64,000 nucleotides of DNA, taken from contig NZ_JACATN010000004.1 of NCBI RefSeq assembly GCF_018603515.1, positions 186,001 through 250,000 of the forward strand, given 5' to 3'. Under the pieces are notes generated by a model. That model was not told the DNA's origin. It saw nothing but the letters and a program-made list of their open reading frames with translations, and searched no databases. Below, piece after piece: positions 1 to 9,427 of this stretch (within the stretch, counting starts at the first letter, position 1; every line of letters begins with the position of its first letter). The stretch is from Zobellia barbeyronii (lineage in GTDB: Bacteria; Bacteroidota; Bacteroidia; Flavobacteriales; Flavobacteriaceae). The translations under genes were made by a program, and so were the position numbers.

Positions 1-2891
1 GTGGCTTGATAAGCATCTCCCAAAGCATAGAAGTTCTTGGCCATAATAATTAAACCTTTCCCTCCCCATTCTTTATAACCTGAATAGTCTTTTGCCAACT
101 TCTGAACAGATATGTTGGAGTTTTCATAATCCTGTGCCTTACTTTTAAAATAAGCATCATAGTAAAGTGCTTCAGCTGCAGTAGAACCAGACGCAATTTT
201 CAATACATCGCCGTAGGCCGTTTCTGCTTTCGCTTCATCTCCCGTAGCAATTGCAGAACGTGCAATCATTATCTGTGCATCACTTTTAATACGGTTATCT
301 ATTGTAGGTGTAGCCAATACTTTTTCTGCATAAGCCAATGTCTTACCATAGTCTTTCTGCTCATAGTATCCTTTCATTAAGTTAGATTGAGCAAAAATTC
401 TGTTTTGCTGAATATCCGCTTGATTTTCCAAACGTTGTAAATAAGGCAAGGCCGAAGCATAATCCTTTTTACCAATGTAGACTTCACAAACTCTAGTCAA
501 CGCCTGCTCTGCATATTCGCTTCCCATTTTATCGGCAACGAATTTATAGTTTGGCAATGCCTTTTCCTTTTCGCCTTTAGCAAAATACAGTTGTGCTAAG
601 TTGAAATTGGCTTTAACGGAATTTAATCCTTTAGGGAATTGCTTGATGTAACTCTCATACCCTTTAATGGCGGCATCTTTATTACCTTCCATGTTTTGTT
701 TATCGGCAGATTCAAAAGTGGCGTTGTCCAACTCACTATCCGTTACCTCAACAAAATCTAATTTTGATACCCATTCTCCGTACTCATCAACTCGGCCTAA
801 ATCAACATAAATCAATTTTGCCGTAGACACCGCCTGAATCGCCTCTTGTGTATCTGGGAAATTATGAACCACAGCTTTAAACTCTGTTAACGCTTGTTCG
901 TTTCGGTTTGCATTATAGTGAACCAAACCTTGACGCATCATTGCCTGCGGCACTAAAGAACTAGCTTTGTACTCCGTAATTACACGTTGGTACGTCTGCA
1001 GACCTTGTTGCTCTTGTCCAGCAGCTATTAAGGTATTTGCCAATTCAAATAGAGCATCATCCTTTAAACTTGACTTTGGATATGCCGAAACAAATGTTCT
1101 TAACTCTTCAATTTTAGTATCACGTCTATCTACAAAACCGTAGCTGATCGCTTTTTGATAAGCCGCATAATCCTTTTCTGTTCCAGTAAGTGAAAGTGCT
1201 TTATTGTACGTTTCTATAGCTGGCCAATATTTACTGGTCACAAAATAGCTATCTCCTAAACGAAGGTAACCGTCGTACAATTTCTGTGTATCGCTAGAAC
1301 CCGCATTGGCGAAATTTTCAAAATAAGAAATAGCGTTACTATAATCTCTTAACTTAAAATAGGTGTACGCTAAATTGTAATCTAGCTCTTTATATTCCTC
1401 CGTAGATTTAGCCGATGGATTTTGCTGAAACTGAATATAGTCTACCAATGCTTTACTGAAATTATTTAGGGCATATTCCGCTTCGGCTTTCCAATAGTTA
1501 GCTTTTGCACGGAACATATTATCCTCGGCACTATCAAGCGACTTTCCTAAATTCTCTGCTGCACCTTGGTAATCAGCATTCATGAACAATTCAATACCAC
1601 GGTAGTATGCTACTTTCTGGTAGGTAGCCTTACTGGCGTAGTTCTTGTTTTTCTCAAGAAGTTCCATGGCTCCTGCAAAGTTTTTAGAGGTGATATATGA
1701 ATCTACCAATAACTCTTGCATCTCTTCTTTGTTGGCACTGTCTGGGTATTTTGCCAAGTAATCAGTGATAACCTGAGGAACTGGTTCGTAAGCATTACCA
1801 ACTTCGTAGCTTAAACGTGCATAATTTAAATACGCATCTTTCTGAATTTCTTGGGAGAAGTCCATTTGAGAAGCATTTCTAAACGCATTCAATGCTTCTT
1901 GCTTTTTATCCAACTTCAGATAACATTCCGCTAAATGGTAATATGCATTTTGAGAAACGCTATTGGTACCTCCTATAATTTTATTGAATTGCTGGACAGC
2001 ATTGGCATAGTCGCCTTGCTTGTAGTACGAATATCCTAAAAGGTAATAATCCGTATTACTCCACTTGCCTTTTTTACCTTGATAATCTTCTAGGTACGGA
2101 ATGGCGTTGGAATATTCTTTTAAGTTGAAATAGCTCTCGCCAATAATTTTGCTAAGCTCCGACTTCTCTTTACGATCACCCTTTGCCATTTGCTTCTTTG
2201 CCAAACCTATGGCTTGATCAAACTTACCAAGCTTAAAGTTCATATCGGCTTGATAATAATCCATCTTCTCTTCAAGAATATCAGGATCTTTTATCTGATC
2301 AAAACGCTGGTTGGCCGTTTCGTAATCATCTTGCTGATAAGCAATGTAGCCCATATAATATTTAGCCTGAGAAGCATAAACAGGAGAATTCTCTACTTTT
2401 TGAAGATAGCTTTCTGCTTCTTTTTGTTTTCCTGATGAATACAGAGAATACCCGTAATTAAAGTTAAACTTGTCCATCTCTTTACGAGACAGAGCACTTT
2501 GCTCAACCTTATTGTACCATTTTAAAGCATACGGATACTTTCCAGTTTCAAAATAATACTCGGCAACATCTACATAAGCAGAGTTCCTTTTGGTAGACGT
2601 TGGATAATTGGCTACGAAGTCTTCCATTAACCGATCAGCTCCCAATTGGTTCAACCGAACCGCAGCATTGGCCTCATAATATGCACTATTGGCCTTGGTC
2701 TCTAGATTCTTGGTATTATCCTTAACCTTAGCAAATATAGACTGCGCCGCTTGGTACTGCTCATTATTATAGAGCGACAAGGCATCTTGATATTGTTTCT
2801 GATCGTGGGTGTAAATTTTAGTTTCTTGAGCGATTCCCATAGAAACCATCCCCAGAAAAACAGGGATAAGCGCGGTGATTTTTTTTAGCAT
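1..2891 (-). CDS. Tetratricopeptide-repeat protein, C-terminus beyond window
   Basis: The reading frame opens at an ATG complementary to 2889-2891 and stays open to the left edge (963 codons seen), so the C-terminus is missing. Residues 1-22 form a signal peptide ending in GIAQ. The rest is a near-continuous array of degenerate TPR helices with recurring Y-x-G-Y-x-x-Y and A-x-x-Y-x-x-A patterns, for example around the Tyr-rich units in the first 300 residues. TPR proteins of this size in Bacteroidota are exported and usually serve as periplasmic or outer-membrane scaffolds; the partner cannot be named from sequence. It is divergent from the FtsE-like gene, with a 288-bp spacer between the starts. 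Sure of the family, unsure of the role. Confidence 0.85.
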   Translation of the reverse strand, partial: MLKKITALIPVFLGMVSMGIAQETKIYTHDQKQYQDALSLYNNEQYQAAQSIFAKVKDNTKNLETKANSAYYEANAAVRLNQLGADRLMEDFVANYPTSTKRNSAYVDVAEYYFETGKYPYALKWYNKVEQSALSRKEMDKFNFNYGYSLYSSGKQKEAESYLQKVENSPVYASQAKYYMGYIAYQQDDYETANQRFDQIKDPDILEEKMDYYQADMNFKLGKFDQAIGLAKKQMAKGDRKEKSELSKIIGESYFNLKEYSNAIPYLEDYQGKKGKWSNTDYYLLGYSYYKQGDYANAVQQFNKIIGGTNSVSQNAYYHLAECYLKLDKKQEALNAFRNASQMDFSQEIQKDAYLNYARLSYEVGNAYEPVPQVITDYLAKYPDSANKEEMQELLVDSYITSKNFAGAMELLEKNKNYASKATYQKVAYYRGIELFMNADYQGAAENLGKSLDSAEDNMFRAKANYWKAEAEYALNNFSKALVDYIQFQQNPSAKSTEEYKELDYNLAYTYFKLRDYSNAISYFENFANAGSSDTQKLYDGYLRLGDSYFVTSKYWPAIETYNKALSLTGTEKDYAAYQKAISYGFVDRRDTKIEELRTFVSAYPKSSLKDDALFELANTLIAAGQEQQGLQTYQRVITEYKASSLVPQAMMRQGLVHYNANRNEQALTEFKAVVHNFPDTQEAIQAVSTAKLIYVDLGRVDEYGEWVSKLDFVEVTDSELDNATFESADKQNMEGNKDAAIKGYESYIKQFPKGLNSVKANFNLAQLYFAKGEKEKALPNYKFVADKMGSEYAEQALTRVCEVYIGKKDYASALPYLQRLENQADIQQNRIFAQSNLMKGYYEQKDYGKTLAYAEKVLATPTIDNRIKSDAQIMIARSAIATGDEAKAETAYGDVLKIASGSTAAEALYYDAYFKSKAQDYENSNISVQKLAKDYSGYKEWGGKGLIIMAKNFYALGDAYQA

Positions 2892-3179
2892 AGTGTTCTA
2901 ACTAGAAATATGTATTACCGTTAATTAATTTTAATAACGTTGAATATTGCATCTAAGTATATAATAAGGGGTGTTTTCATCTTAATAATTTAACACCACG
3001 GGCAATCTTTAAAAAAGCAAAAAGATTTTATCAGTGCCTGCCGTACGTTAATCTTTAACTTATTACTTTTATATTATTATTTAGATTCAAAGTTCGAGAT
3101 TTGGCGATCACTATACAGAACTACGCCCTACCTTTAACGATTGATTAACAAATTAAACTTATAACCCGGTACCTTAAAG

Positions 3180-3863
3180 ATGTCAGAAACGATTTTAGAG
3201 CTAAAGGATGTAGCTATTTTTCAAAAAGATAGTCTTATTTTAAATGAGGTAACACTTGATGTACTTAAAGGCGAATTTGTTTATTTGATAGGAAAAACGG
3301 GAAGTGGAAAAAGTAGTTTTATGAAAACACTCTACGGAGACCTTCCTCTTAAACAAGGCACAGGTAGCATTGTAGATTTTGACCTCACCAAATTACGAGA
3401 AAAAGACATTCCATTTCTACGCCGTAAAATTGGTATTGTATTTCAGGATTTTAAATTATTACCAGACCGTACCATTAATAAAAACCTACACTTTGTTCTT
3501 AAAGCTACCGGCTGGAAAGACAGCCATAAAATGAGCCAAAAGATAGAGGACGTTTTGGATAAGGTAGGTATGAAAACAAAAGGGTTTAAATTTCCGCATC
3601 AGCTTTCTGGTGGTGAACAACAACGTGTTGCTATCGCAAGGGCCCTTCTGAATGACCCTGATTTAATCCTAGCAGATGAGCCTACAGGAAACCTAGACCC
3701 ACAAACCAGTGTAGAGGTCATGAAAGTTCTACAAGAAATACACAAATCTGGTCGTTCTATTTTAATGGCTACTCATGATTACGCACTTATTCTAAAATAT
3801 CCGTCAAAAACTCTTAAATGCGACGGCAACAAAATCTTTGAAGTCGTACAACGGGCTGTGTAG
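3180..3863 (+). CDS. ftsE: Cell-division ABC ATPase FtsE-like
   Basis: This 227-residue single-domain ABC ATPase has Walker [10 protein letters not shown] (about residues 39-47), a Q-loop in VFQDFKLLP, signature [16 protein letters not shown], Walker B LILADEP with the catalytic Glu, and an H-loop His in MATHDY. Length and the [11 protein letters not shown] segment fit FtsE, which pairs with the membrane protein FtsX to regulate peptidoglycan hydrolysis at division; LolD-type ATPases are the close alternative. No ftsX lies next to it, so the partner must be encoded elsewhere. It appears to be monocistronic, with 155 bp to the next gene. Confidence 0.8.
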   Translation: MSETILELKDVAIFQKDSLILNEVTLDVLKGEFVYLIGKTGSGKSSFMKTLYGDLPLKQGTGSIVDFDLTKLREKDIPFLRRKIGIVFQDFKLLPDRTINKNLHFVLKATGWKDSHKMSQKIEDVLDKVGMKTKGFKFPHQLSGGEQQRVAIARALLNDPDLILADEPTGNLDPQTSVEVMKVLQEIHKSGRSILMATHDYALILKYPSKTLKCDGNKIFEVVQRAV

Positions 3864-4018
3864 ATTTAAGTGCCAACTACACATAAAACAACCTTATCCT
3901 TACAGAAGAGTACTATAGAAGGCTGTTAATTTTCATAACTTTATGGCAAGCCGCTGCTATCTCATTTTTTGATAGCCTTATACTACGGTGGTAACATAAA
4001 TTCTTAAAACGAGACGTT

Positions 4019-5104
4019 ATGCCCCATATCAATTTTGCTTGGTGGAATCTTCAGAATTTTTTTGATACTGATGACGACCCTATTTCAAATGACTTTAGCT
4101 TTACACCCGCAGCAGGCTGGACAGATAGTGTATTCAATAAGAAAAAAGAAAATCTAGCCGAAGGTCTTAATCTTATTTGGCCCAATGAGCAAATTGACTT
4201 ACTGACCGTTTGTGAAATAGAAAAAGATACGCTTCTTCAAGAATTATTGGAAGAGGCTGGTATGGACCACCTTAGTGTTGTTTTTGATGCTGCCGGCACA
4301 AGTGACTTAAGAGGCATTGATGTTGCCATGGCGTACAACCCTAGCAAGCTTACGGTTGTTTCAAGAACCTCACACCTTGTTCATCTCAGGTATCGTACGC
4401 GAGATATTTTTGAAGTGGTTTTTAGAATTAATGACACAGGCGAAGAGTTCGTGGTCATTGCATCTCACTGGCCATCACGTAGCAGAGGTCAATATCATTC
4501 AGAACCTTTACGTATTGCCGTTGCCGAACACATTGCATTTTTAGTGGAGGCCCACACCAAAGTAGATTCTACTACTTATGAAACGCTTCAAGCAAATGAT
4601 GACCTGGCAGCTATTCAAGCTAAATGGGAAAGTAAAGTTTTGGTAGTGGGCGATTTTAACGATGAACCTTTTGACCGCAGTATCATACAGCATTTAAAAG
4701 CCTCTAGAGACTTAGATAAAGTAAAAGGCGCCACTAATGATTTTGATAAATTCGTACACACCTATAAATACAGGGCCAGAGAAACTTTTCTCTATAATTT
4801 AAGTACCACTCTTTTAAATAAATCTGCTTCTGGAAACACAGGAACTTATTTTTTAAGCGGATTATTTGACGGCACAGTCTTTACTAACCGTTACCAAATG
4901 TTAGATCAGCTAGTGGTAACGCGTGGATTTTTATCCGGTAGCGGCATTACTGCTGAAATAGACACTTTTGACATTGTGGATGACGGCACATTGGCTACCT
5001 CTAGCGGAAGGCCACGATCGTTTAAATACAAATCTTCAAAACCTAATTTTGTACCCAGTGGGTATTCAGATCACCTACCCTTAAAGTTGAAACTTAATTA
5101 CTGA
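4019..5104 (+). CDS. Endonuclease/exonuclease/phosphatase family protein
   Basis: This 361-residue protein has no evident signal peptide. It shows the metal-dependent EEP fold motifs in order: WWNLQNFF at residues 8-15 (Asn ligand), CEIEKD with the metal-binding Glu near residue 66, HWPSRSRGQ with a catalytic His near residue 150, VGDFNDEP near residue 210 (Asp/Asn pair), and a C-terminal SDHLPL with the catalytic Asp-His. All catalytic positions look intact, so it should be an active Mg-dependent phosphodiesterase. The substrate (DNA, RNA, phospholipid or nucleotide) cannot be decided from sequence. It stands alone between ftsE and the Nudix-like gene. Confidence 0.85.
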   Translation: MPHINFAWWNLQNFFDTDDDPISNDFSFTPAAGWTDSVFNKKKENLAEGLNLIWPNEQIDLLTVCEIEKDTLLQELLEEAGMDHLSVVFDAAGTSDLRGIDVAMAYNPSKLTVVSRTSHLVHLRYRTRDIFEVVFRINDTGEEFVVIASHWPSRSRGQYHSEPLRIAVAEHIAFLVEAHTKVDSTTYETLQANDDLAAIQAKWESKVLVVGDFNDEPFDRSIIQHLKASRDLDKVKGATNDFDKFVHTYKYRARETFLYNLSTTLLNKSASGNTGTYFLSGLFDGTVFTNRYQMLDQLVVTRGFLSGSGITAEIDTFDIVDDGTLATSSGRPRSFKYKSSKPNFVPSGYSDHLPLKLKLNY

Positions 5105-5197
5105 GAATAGACCATAAAATGTGTTCTAATAAACTGAAACGGGTATCTTTAAAATGAAATTATAGATTTGCCGCTTAGGCAACCTCAACCCGTTATC

Positions 5198-6013
5198 ATG
5201 ATCTTAAAAAAGCAAACCTACAGACCGGACAAGCCCACAAACCCTTTTATTGGGGCACTCCTTTTTTTAATCTCCATTATCCTATTAGTAATAACCGGGC
5301 CACTTGGCTTTGTTTACGGTATTTTCCACAGTCTATTTACCCGAGGGATTAAAGGTGTTGGTGAGTATTTTTTAAAAATTGCTATTTCCATAGATCAATT
5401 GGGAAATGTAATGATGCAGCATTTAATGAATATACTTTGGACAGATAAGAACGGTTATAAATTTGGCAATAGGGATGAGACTATTTCAAGCGCATTAGGG
5501 CGTAACAAAAAACTTGGGACACTTACCGCAGCAGGAAGACTTATAGACAGGATTTTAGATATTATTGACCCCAATCATTCGCTCAACTCCATTGATTATT
5601 ATGTGGAACCTTCCGAGAATATTATAGACCATTTAGCATGGATACATATTGAAGAAGAACAAATTCTCTGTCTAAAAAAAATAAACGAAGATTTCTATTT
5701 TATTCCCAAAGGGATGCGCACTATTGGCGATACCGATTCTCAAACCCTAGTAAAAAGCACCAAGAAAATTTTTAATGTAGATATTGATGTGTCATCAATG
5801 GAATTCGTTGGTATTTTTGAGGCTCAAGCTAACGGGAAGAAACCTGGTATTCTTTCTCGTATGACCTGCTATACGGCTACACATAAAGGCGAGCTACAAT
5901 CGGACTCTAAAACCAACGAAATAGCCTGGCTAACCTATGAAGACAAAGCTAACATGAGCGAAGTAGATCAGTTAATTTTTGATGTTTTATATCAAAACGG
6001 TGAGCTTACCTAA
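5198..6013 (+). CDS. Membrane-anchored Nudix-like protein with degenerate Nudix box
   Basis: The ATG at 5198 is preferred; a longer reading from a TTG at 5168 is less likely. The roughly 270-residue protein has a strongly hydrophobic segment at residues about 18-45, then a soluble linker, then a C-terminal half resembling a Nudix alpha/beta domain (DHLAWIHIEE, LCLKKINEDFYFIPKG). Where the Nudix box should read G-x5-E-x7-REUxEExGU, the sequence after FIPKG lacks the REUxEE core glutamates, so hydrolase activity is doubtful. It could be a ligand-sensing Nudix relative. The gene ends 40 nt before the sulfatase start and may be cotranscribed with it. Confidence 0.6.
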   Translation: MILKKQTYRPDKPTNPFIGALLFLISIILLVITGPLGFVYGIFHSLFTRGIKGVGEYFLKIAISIDQLGNVMMQHLMNILWTDKNGYKFGNRDETISSALGRNKKLGTLTAAGRLIDRILDIIDPNHSLNSIDYYVEPSENIIDHLAWIHIEEEQILCLKKINEDFYFIPKGMRTIGDTDSQTLVKSTKKIFNVDIDVSSMEFVGIFEAQANGKKPGILSRMTCYTATHKGELQSDSKTNEIAWLTYEDKANMSEVDQLIFDVLYQNGELT

Positions 6014-6053
6014 AATCTGTATCTTTAGTTTCCATTCACCAAACCCGCTTAAA

Positions 6054-7538
6054 ATGCTTAAATATTTTGCCGCTTTATTTTTCCTAATAGGCCTTACGGA
6101 CCACAACCATTTATCCGCTCAAAATAAAGAAAAACCTAATGTGCTATTTATCTGCGTAGACGACCTTCGTACGGAATTGGGAGCTTACGGAAAACACTAC
6201 GTGAAATCTCCAAATATGGATGCCCTCGCCAAAAGTGGCGCATTATTCACCAATCATTACGTTCAAGTCCCTACTTGTGGTGCTTCAAGGCATGCTATAC
6301 TTACTGGTATGCGACCTTCAAAACCTATTCATATAGCCAATAACGCTATTGTAGAGGAAATATCAGGTCAGCCTGAAAAATCTATTCCAGAAACATTTAT
6401 TCATCGCTTTAAACAAGATGGATATCATACGGTAGGGATAGGAAAAATAAGTCATTCAGCGGATGGACTTGTTTACGGTTACGAAGAACAACCCACAGAA
6501 AAAAGAGAGCTCCCCTATAGTTGGAGTGAACTGCTCTTTGACCCGGGCAAATGGGAAACCGGCTGGAATGCCTTTTTTGCTTATGCGAATGGTGAAAACA
6601 GACAAAGCCTTAAAAAACAAGTAAAGCCTTACGAAGCTGGTGAAACTGATGATCAAGGATATCCGGATGGACTAACTACCAACCTTGCTATTTCAAAATT
6701 AAAAGAATTGAAAAAGAATGGAGAACCCTTTTTTATGGGCGTAGGATTTTTTAAACCTCACCTTCCTTTTAATGCTCCAAAGAAATATTGGGACCTTTAT
6801 GATGAAGCTAAAATTCCGTTGTCTTCAAATCCCGAAATTCCAGAAAACATCAACTTAAAAAGCCTGCATACCAGTGGTGAATTCAACCAATATGCTTTAG
6901 GTGAAGAAAAGGCCGGTCTTAACAAACAGGTTTCAGATGCCTATGCCAGAAAACTGAGACATGGGTACCTTGCCTCTATAAGCTATATTGACGCGCAAAT
7001 TGGCAAGCTCTATCAAGAATTAAAAGACTTAGAATTAGACCAAAATACCATCATCGTAATCTGGGGAGATCATGGTTGGCATTTGGGAGACCAGCGTGTC
7101 TGGGGAAAACATACCCTTTTTGAAAATGCATTAAAAAGCACGCTAATAATAAATTCGCCTTATTCCCAGCACAAAGCAAAAAAAGTACGCGCTATTGTTG
7201 AGAGTATAGACATCTACCCTACCCTTTTAGATATGTGCGACATTAAACAAACGAAATCTACGGATGGCGAAAGTTTTGAAAAACACATAAAATATAATAT
7301 TCCAGATACCGAAGAAGTTGCATACAGTTATTTCAGGAACGGAATTTCTATGCGAACCAAAAATTACAGGTTAACAAAATACTTTAGAAAGGACCAACCC
7401 GTTATTGAACTTTACGACCATCACGCGGGCAATGCCAAAGAGGATAAAAACATTGCGGAAGTAAACCCAGAGGTTGTAAATGAATTGATGCCACTTTTAG
7501 AAAAAGGTGACACGGGTATTTTCACTATTACCAAATAA
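6054..7538 (+). CDS. Type I sulfatase, iduronate-2-sulfatase-like
   Basis: The start at 6054 places a signal peptide (hydrophobic core, SAQ cleavage) right at the N-terminus; the frame extends upstream to 5979 but would overlap the preceding gene. The 494-residue enzyme begins its catalytic domain with NVLFICVDDLR (metal-binding Asp pair). The formylglycine motif is C-G-A-S-R with Cys75, a variant of the usual C-x-P-S-R, and WGDHGWHLGD supplies the second metal Asp-His. These features place it with alkaline-phosphatase-fold sulfatases close to iduronate-2-sulfatases. In marine flavobacteria such enzymes remove sulfate from algal polysaccharides in the periplasm. It needs an FGE or anSME maturase, which is not in the window. 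Confidence 0.88.
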   Translation: MLKYFAALFFLIGLTDHNHLSAQNKEKPNVLFICVDDLRTELGAYGKHYVKSPNMDALAKSGALFTNHYVQVPTCGASRHAILTGMRPSKPIHIANNAIVEEISGQPEKSIPETFIHRFKQDGYHTVGIGKISHSADGLVYGYEEQPTEKRELPYSWSELLFDPGKWETGWNAFFAYANGENRQSLKKQVKPYEAGETDDQGYPDGLTTNLAISKLKELKKNGEPFFMGVGFFKPHLPFNAPKKYWDLYDEAKIPLSSNPEIPENINLKSLHTSGEFNQYALGEEKAGLNKQVSDAYARKLRHGYLASISYIDAQIGKLYQELKDLELDQNTIIVIWGDHGWHLGDQRVWGKHTLFENALKSTLIINSPYSQHKAKKVRAIVESIDIYPTLLDMCDIKQTKSTDGESFEKHIKYNIPDTEEVAYSYFRNGISMRTKNYRLTKYFRKDQPVIELYDHHAGNAKEDKNIAEVNPEVVNELMPLLEKGDTGIFTITK

Positions 7539-7616
7539 AATGGAAGCAAGTGCGTATCGTTCGATTACTCTGAAAAGTTTTTGTTACTTTGGCGCTATAA
7601 ATATTAAAATAAAATA

Positions 7617-8366
7617 ATGGAAGTTTTAGGTATTGATGTAGGAGGTTCTGGTATAAAAGGTGCCATTGTAAATATCGAAACCGGAAAATTAGTTACGAAA
7701 CGCCATCGTATACCTACCCCTGAGTCGCGCAAGCCTGAAGATATGGCCAAGGTAGTTGCTCAAATTGTAAAGCATTTTGATTACAAAGGAAAAGTAGGCT
7801 GTGGTTTTCCGACCGTTATAAAAAGAGGAGTCTGTAAATCTCCTGGAAACCTTCACAAAAGCTGGCTGAATACAAACGTAGAAGAGCTTTTCAAGAAAAA
7901 AACCGGTCTTGATTTTACCGTAGTTAACGATGCTGATATAGCTGGTTATGCCTCTATGAACTATGGCACCGGCAAAGACATGGAAGGCCTTGTTATAATG
8001 CTTACAATTGGCACTGGACTAGGTAGCGGTGCTTTTCTAGATGGAAAATTGATTCCTAATTTTGAACTAGGACAAATTCCATATAAAAAATACAAGAAAA
8101 TAGAACTTTGGGCTGCAGGTTCTGCTAAAGACCGTGAAGGGTTGACCTATAAGAAATGGGGTAAACGTTTTAACAAGTTTTTGAAATTGGTAGATTTAAT
8201 TGTTTCTCCAGACACCATTCTTTTAGGTGGTGGTGCTTCAAAAGATTTTGACGAATTCAAAGATTGCATCACTATTGACACACCGGTAATACCTGCTGGG
8301 TTACAAAACCATGCCGGAATCATAGGTGCGGCTGCCGCAGCTTTTCACAATATATCATACCATTAA
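7617..8366 (+). CDS. ppgK: ROK-family polyphosphate glucokinase
   Basis: This 249-residue cytosolic kinase starts with DVGGSGIKGA (phosphate 1 loop) and carries VVNDADIAGY (catalytic Asp) and IGTGLGSGAF (phosphate 2). Length and the TPESRKPEDM segment after the first strand fit polyphosphate-glucose phosphotransferases, which phosphorylate glucose with polyphosphate or ATP. A general ROK glucokinase is the alternative. It sits 78 nt after the sulfatase and is followed by a strong bidirectional terminator. Confidence 0.8.
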   Translation: MEVLGIDVGGSGIKGAIVNIETGKLVTKRHRIPTPESRKPEDMAKVVAQIVKHFDYKGKVGCGFPTVIKRGVCKSPGNLHKSWLNTNVEELFKKKTGLDFTVVNDADIAGYASMNYGTGKDMEGLVIMLTIGTGLGSGAFLDGKLIPNFELGQIPYKKYKKIELWAAGSAKDREGLTYKKWGKRFNKFLKLVDLIVSPDTILLGGGASKDFDEFKDCITIDTPVIPAGLQNHAGIIGAAAAAFHNISYH

Positions 8367-8385
8367 AGAACGCCCTCTATAAAAC

Positions 8386-8420
8386 AAAAAAGGCCTTAAT
8401 TCTCAATTAAGGCCTTTTTT
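8386..8420. terminator. Bidirectional intrinsic terminator
   Basis: A perfect 15-bp inverted repeat (AAAAAAGGCCTTAAT with its complement) surrounds a TCTCA loop and gives U-tracts on both strands. It sits between the convergent ROK kinase and the minus-strand lipoprotein gene and can serve both. Confidence 0.9.
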
Positions 8421-8422
8421 GT

Positions 8423-9325
8423 TTATTCAATCTTTGCATTCTCTGGAACTGCAAAAAAGTCTTGGTCAATATCTTTTACAAAATGAATATCTGAGATATC
8501 TATTTGAGTGACATATTCACCTTGCTTACCTTCTTTAGTACTCCAATGAGTTTTTAGTTCTTTTGGCAACAATACTCCACTCACGTTTACCAATTCACCA
8601 ACTTCCATGAACTTTTCAGGATTGTGACCTCCATCTTTAAAATACTCAGGATATGAAACTATATATCTGGTGGCAGTCAATAAATGTGATTCTTTATCAA
8701 ACTGAAGGATATAATAATCATCCGGAGCATCTCCTGTTCCAGCAGCAAAAGTAACTTTAACCACATCGTTAGTTTTATTCTTATAGGTTGTTTCTGGCAA
8801 CAACTCTAGATTTACACCTTCACCATCTAACACAAATGGGTGTGCAAAAAGATAAAGAGGTGTCAATGCCCAAAATTTAGTATCATATGCAAAGGCCGTA
8901 GAATCCTTAGCCTGTACCCAAGCAGTTTCACCATCCCAACCAAATGTTGCTGTACTGTCCGTAACACTTGTATGTACGGCTTTATTACGCCATGCATCTA
9001 CTACTTCATAACTATCACGTACCGTGCTACCATCTAAAGGCTGGTAGTTAAAACGAAAAGACAATGCTCCGTTACCATACCAGTTTTTAAGTCCACCGTG
9101 AGCTTCCATTCCTGCCCAAACAATTTTACCTGCGTCTGATTTTTCCAGCTTACTTTTAGCCTTCTCTACACGCTTGTTAACCCAAGCTTCAGGTATTACA
9201 TAATCTTCTGTAACTGCTTCCGTAACAACTTCAGTTGCTTCTTTCTTTTCCTTTGGTTGCTCGTTACATGATGATAACAATGTACCGATTATTAAAAAAC
9301 CGGCTACTTGAATATTAAATTTCAT
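8423..9325 (-). CDS. Lipoprotein with LolA-like fold, DUF6503-type
   Basis: This 300-residue protein has a lipoprotein signal ending in LLSSC (Cys20), a charged low-complexity linker rich in Glu and Val, and a C-terminal domain with AHGGLKNW and a series of beta-rich segments typical of LolA/LppX-like folds. The AHGGL..W motif recalls proteins annotated as DUF6503 in Bacteroidota; the assignment is from memory and uncertain. It is probably envelope-located and may bind lipid or another hydrophobic ligand. It is transcribed alone and ends 2 nt from a shared terminator. Confidence 0.6.
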   Translation of the reverse strand: MKFNIQVAGFLIIGTLLSSCNEQPKEKKEATEVVTEAVTEDYVIPEAWVNKRVEKAKSKLEKSDAGKIVWAGMEAHGGLKNWYGNGALSFRFNYQPLDGSTVRDSYEVVDAWRNKAVHTSVTDSTATFGWDGETAWVQAKDSTAFAYDTKFWALTPLYLFAHPFVLDGEGVNLELLPETTYKNKTNDVVKVTFAAGTGDAPDDYYILQFDKESHLLTATRYIVSYPEYFKDGGHNPEKFMEVGELVNVSGVLLPKELKTHWSTKEGKQGEYVTQIDISDIHFVKDIDQDFFAVPENAKIE

Positions 9326-9392
9326 AGGTATTCTTTTTGGGTTAAAACTTTAAGTCGAATCAATACGCTATACCTTTCAAAAAAAGGTAAAA

Positions 9393-9424
9393 AAAAAGCC
9401 CTGAATTAAAATTCAGGGCTTTTT
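9393..9424 (-). terminator. Intrinsic terminator of typA
   Basis: The 14-bp perfect stem AAAAAGCCCTGAAT pairs with its complement across a TAAA loop and gives a U-tract on the minus strand. It lies 3 nt after the typA stop codon. The symmetric A/T flanks could also stop plus-strand transcription. Confidence 0.9.
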
Positions 9425-9427
9425 AAA

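Noticed and set aside
2190-2435. Plus-strand 81-codon frame inside the TPR gene
   Set aside because: Shadow of the minus-strand TPR coding sequence; hydrophobic composition is typical of antisense reading.
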